Shown here: positions 62,011 through 64,000 of the stretch, piece by piece | Layout: the number at the start of each line of letters is the position of its first letter | Numbering within the stretch: the first letter of the stretch is position 1 | Assembly: GCF_009883635.2 (NCBI RefSeq) | Contig: NZ_CP026115.2 | Span: forward strand, 2,914,001-2,978,000 | From: Pseudomonas putida | Lineage (GTDB): Bacteria > Pseudomonadota > Gammaproteobacteria > Pseudomonadales > Pseudomonadaceae | Reading direction: 5' to 3' | Length of the DNA stretch: 64,000 nucleotides | Translations under genes and position numbers: made by a program | Notes under the pieces: generated by a model | Told to the model about the DNA's origin: nothing | Databases searched by the model: none | What the model saw: the letters and a program-made list of their open reading frames with translations, nothing else

Positions 62011-62450
62011 AACGTCCCCGCTTGCGAGCGGTTGAGCCTCGATCAGGCTCCCGTCTAGAGCTTACCTTTACCAATGGTCAACACTTCATCCTGGATATGA
62101 GCGAGGCGCTCAAGGCGTATCCGGGGCTGGCGCCACTGGCCAAGCGAAAAGCGTTCGATGGGGTGGTTTTGGGTGACGGTGGATGGTCAGTGGAGTGGCC
62201 GGAGCTGGATATTCAGATCGGTGCCGACACCCTCTTGCTGGATGCGCTCGCGCAAACTGCTCCTGATGAGAACACCCGGGTATTCATTCGCTGGCGCCTA
62301 CGGCATCGGATGACGCTCGACCAGGCTGCCGAAGCGCTGGGCGTGAGTGCACGTAGCATCAGCCGCTACAGTAGTGGTCGGGAAGCGGTGCCACGTACTT
62401 TGGCGCTCGCTTGTTTGGGTTGGGAAATGTTGGAACAGCGAGCGGCCTGA
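61998..62450 (+). CDS. DUF2442 domain protein with C-terminal HTH
   Basis: A 150-residue protein in two parts. The DUF2442 domain (about residues 1-85) includes LELTFTNGQHFILDMSEALK and SVEWPELDIQIGADTLLLDA. The C-terminal helix-turn-helix reads MTLDQAAEALGVSARSISRY followed by SSGREAVPRTLALACLGWEM, like Xre-type regulators. This suggests a DNA-binding antitoxin or autorepressor for the pair. The ATG at 61998 has AAGGAG eight bases upstream. The start lies within the DUF4160 gene. Confidence 0.82.
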   Translation: MASMKRPRLRAVEPRSGSRLELTFTNGQHFILDMSEALKAYPGLAPLAKRKAFDGVVLGDGGWSVEWPELDIQIGADTLLLDALAQTAPDENTRVFIRWRLRHRMTLDQAAEALGVSARSISRYSSGREAVPRTLALACLGWEMLEQRAA

Positions 62451-62498
62451 TTGGGTGTGCTGGGTCAGTTCAAGGTGTAGGCTTTAGTCAAGATTGCC

Positions 62499-62540
62499 GG
62501 GGCCGCGTTGCGGCCCTTCGCGATACAAGGCCGCTCACAG
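62499..62540. repeat. Degenerate REP element
   Basis: GGGCCGC-GTT-GCGGCCC (62500-62516) is followed by TTCGCGATACAAGGCCGCTC and CACAG. This order of a stem, TTCGCG and CAAGGCCGCTC is the P. putida group REP consensus, with a few changes. It follows the DUF4160/DUF2442 pair. Confidence 0.75.
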
Positions 62541-62575
62541 GGACTGCACGGACTCACGTGGGACAGTTGAAATAG

Positions 62576-62601
62576 AAAAGCCGCCCATTGAGGCGGCTTT
62601 T
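62576..62601. terminator. Bidirectional terminator
   Basis: AAAAGCCGCC (62576-62585) and GGCGGCTTTT (62592-62601) are perfect arms around CATTGA. It lies between the plus-strand DUF2442 gene and the minus-strand gene that ends at 62615. Confidence 0.88.
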
Positions 62602-62614
62602 CTCGGCCGGTTGA

Positions 62615-63055
62615 TTATCCAAGTGCACGCCACCACCACCGCTGAAATCTTCCTGGGTCAGCGTAAATCCTTCCCCCAGCTACGCGCACGTAGCAGCCGC
62701 CTCGGCCGCGGGCCTTCTGCTCATATGCGAGCCTGATTGTCATGTCCAGATCAAGCTGAAGAACCAGCTCAGATCGTGCATCGACGCGCTTCGGCATTTC
62801 TTCATTCAATCCCAGATCCTCAGCCCACCTGGTAAGGCTGCCATCCGCTTCAACCAGGCCCACGGCAGTGATCTCAATTGCATGTGGACTCAAGTTGCTG
62901 ATCACCACTGTGCTGTCCCGAGGGTCATTTCCCAGCCGCACCTTCACGACTGTCCGGCCCCTCCATAGCGCCCAGACTGACAGCAAAAGCCCGGCATACG
63001 CCGGAATTCGGGCACCCCAGTCAGCGCCCTCGAACAGCTTCGTCAGCCACTCCAT
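62615..63055 (-). CDS. Hypothetical protein with one N-terminal membrane segment
   Basis: A 146-residue protein that I do not recognise. A hydrophobic segment at about residues 15-31 (ARIPAYAGLLLSVWALW) is followed by a soluble domain with beta strands (TVVISNLSPHAIEITAVGLV) and a Trp/Arg-rich end (RFQRWWWRALG). The pattern is of a single-pass inner-membrane protein with a cytoplasmic domain, like small proteins on prophages and islands. The start at 63055 has AGGAGAG six to twelve bases upstream. Function is unknown. Confidence 0.6.
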   Translation of the reverse strand: MEWLTKLFEGADWGARIPAYAGLLLSVWALWRGRTVVKVRLGNDPRDSTVVISNLSPHAIEITAVGLVEADGSLTRWAEDLGLNEEMPKRVDARSELVLQLDLDMTIRLAYEQKARGRGGCYVRVAGGRIYADPGRFQRWWWRALG

Positions 63056-63113
63056 TCATTCTCTCCTGAATACTGGCCGCCTCTTCCGGGGTGATCAGAT
63101 TGCCTATCGTTCC

Positions 63114-63404
63114 CTAAGTGCCGACGCTGTGCCGGGGCCTTTGGCCTTCAAAATAGCCCCGATTCTGCTGCTGATGTAGCGATCGCAAATTGGCTGTCAG
63201 GCCTGCGTTGATTTCCACCAGCTTCTCAATGTTGCGCTTTGCCTTCATCAGGTCCTGGCGCAACTCATCATTCTCGTTGCAGAGCATGTTGCACTGATGT
63301 TCGAGCAGTTCCAGGTGCGAAGGCATGCCCAGCTCAAAGCCACTGTCATCGATGTCCATAGGACCAACCTCAATACTGGTTATCGATACAGTATCAGTCT
63401 TCAT
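63114..63404 (-). CDS. Hypothetical coiled-coil protein
   Basis: A 96-residue soluble protein that I do not recognise. Residues 30-75 form a likely coiled coil (LELLEHQCNMLCNENDELRQ and DLMKAKRNIEKLVEINAGLT). The N-terminus is rich in Thr, Ser and Ile. The ATG at 63404 (MKTDTVSITS) is preferred to one at 63422. It reads towards the membrane protein gene at 63055, with 58 bases between. It could be a phage or plasmid remnant; no function is claimed. Confidence 0.5.
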   Translation of the reverse strand: MKTDTVSITSIEVGPMDIDDSGFELGMPSHLELLEHQCNMLCNENDELRQDLMKAKRNIEKLVEINAGLTANLRSLHQQQNRGYFEGQRPRHSVGT

Positions 63405-63715
63405 GGAGCCGAGCGAGGACACCCGACGACATGGCTGACCAACTCAGCCTGGACCCCGGCGCGCGCCCTCGTCCCCCCGCCACGCCTGCGGGCTAAACGT
63501 GTCGGGATTTCTGCACTTCTGCAAAGCGCTCCAGCAAGCTGCCCATAAGCCTGCGCCGGCTACGAACCTCTTGAAGGAACCCTGCGAATCCCTGCGCGAC
63601 GGGGGCATATCGGGCCAGGGCCACGGGGTTGCAAAACGCTCGACAAAAGGTATGGCACAATGATGGTGCTCACCCAGAGTGGGCGCCCCATTTGGCCACA
63701 GAGAGAGACGCCTAT
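63405..63715. other. Gene-free stretch before the RelE/HigB-like gene
   Basis: These 311 bases separate a minus-strand and a plus-strand gene. They contain a possible promoter for the toxin gene, TTGCAA (63629-63634) and TATGGC (63651-63656), spaced 16 bases, but the match is weak. No ORF that I can support and no antitoxin gene is seen here. Confidence 0.5.
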
Positions 63716-64000
63716 TTGAGAAAATTTGCTTTTGTAAGTGCTGCAGCTGAGCGTGAGTACAAGGATCTGCCCGAGGACGTCCAAGACGAATTCGGCAAGG
63801 ATCTCCGGCGCATTCAGTATGGACAAGATCCCGAGCTGGATATCAAACCGTTGACGACGGTAGGAGCGGGAGCAATCGAACTCATCATCAACGGCAGCCC
63901 GGCGTTCCGGTGCGTTTACGTAGCGAAATACGCTGACATGGTCGTTGTGCTGCATTCGTTCGTGAAAACCACGAACGGAACCGATCGCCACGCGATGCAG
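63716..64000 (+). CDS. RelE/HigB-like (phage Gp49-type) toxin, cut by window end
   Basis: An open frame of 95 codons from a TTG start to the window edge, with no stop. It reads (M)RKFAFVSAAAEREYKDLPE, then DVQDEFGKDLRRIQYGQDPE, FRCVYVAKYADMVVVLHSFV and KTTNGTDRHAMQ. The pattern of a small basic RelE-fold domain ending in VVLHSFVKTT is typical of the Gp49/HigB family of mRNA interferases, whose antitoxin gene usually follows. GAGAGAGA lies about eight bases before the TTG. An antitoxin of Xre type would be expected just beyond base 64000. Confidence 0.78.
   Translation, partial: MRKFAFVSAAAEREYKDLPEDVQDEFGKDLRRIQYGQDPELDIKPLTTVGAGAIELIINGSPAFRCVYVAKYADMVVVLHSFVKTTNGTDRHAMQ

Noticed and set aside
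62494..62736. An 80-codon plus-strand frame
   Set aside because: It runs through a REP element and a terminator and overlaps the better-supported minus-strand gene at 62615-63055.
63373..63394. ATACTG...CAGTAT inverted repeat as an operator
   Set aside because: Arms are only six bases and lie in the coding start of the coiled-coil gene.

Overview
The window looks like chromosome of a Pseudomonas of the P. putida group. It is GC-rich with dense genes and short gaps. It carries P. putida-type REP hairpins, and its left two thirds keep a gene order I recall from P. putida KT2440 (ssu, gshA, tex, ompR-envZ, rimBK, hslR, hslO, pckA, fdhD, nudE-cysQ, an OprD-family porin, a glutamate synthase-like gene). 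The species assignment is inference from gene content and order; no rRNA or tRNA gene was seen.

Layout: 1-2440 is the end of a sulfonate-sulfur operon (ssuD partial, ssuC, ssuB, ssuF). 2497-7568 is a minus-strand block (TetR regulator, gshA, a thioesterase, tex). 7786-9853 is ompR-envZ. 9908-11292 is rimB-rimK. 11402-15963 holds hslR, a PAP2 phosphatase, hslO, pckA and a thioesterase. 16020-19892 has a glycine-zipper protein, a YdeP-type molybdoenzyme and fdhD. 20068-22722 has kbp/ygaU, yrfG, nudE and cysQ. 22711-27821 is a minus-strand run (rfbC, rfbD, a DctB/DctD-type sigma-54 two-component pair, a thioesterase). 28275-40256 holds aguA, two TonB-dependent receptors, an OprD-family porin, an FMN glutamate synthase-like enzyme, an OmpR-type two-component system and small genes.

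40325-61639 is a compact anaerobic block that KT2440, as far as I know, lacks. moaB-moeA makes molybdenum cofactor and ubiU-ubiV-ubiT makes ubiquinone without oxygen. narX-narL senses nitrate. narK1-narK2-narGHJI-ppiC-moaA transports and reduces nitrate and supplies more cofactor. nrdD-nrdG makes deoxyribonucleotides without oxygen. The promoters match this logic: perfect or near-perfect ANR/FNR boxes plus NarL-type palindromes lie before moaB and before narK1, and an NrdR box lies before nrdD. The class III ribonucleotide reductase is unusual: its glycyl-radical segment is encoded by a separate 49-residue ORF with its own ribosome binding site, and the main subunit has no N-terminal ATP-cone.

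61640-64000 looks accessory: a DUF4160/DUF2442-HTH pair behind a 25-bp palindrome that covers its likely promoter, two small unknown genes, and a RelE/HigB-like toxin gene cut by the window end. No CRISPR array, insertion sequence, integrase, tRNA or rRNA was found.
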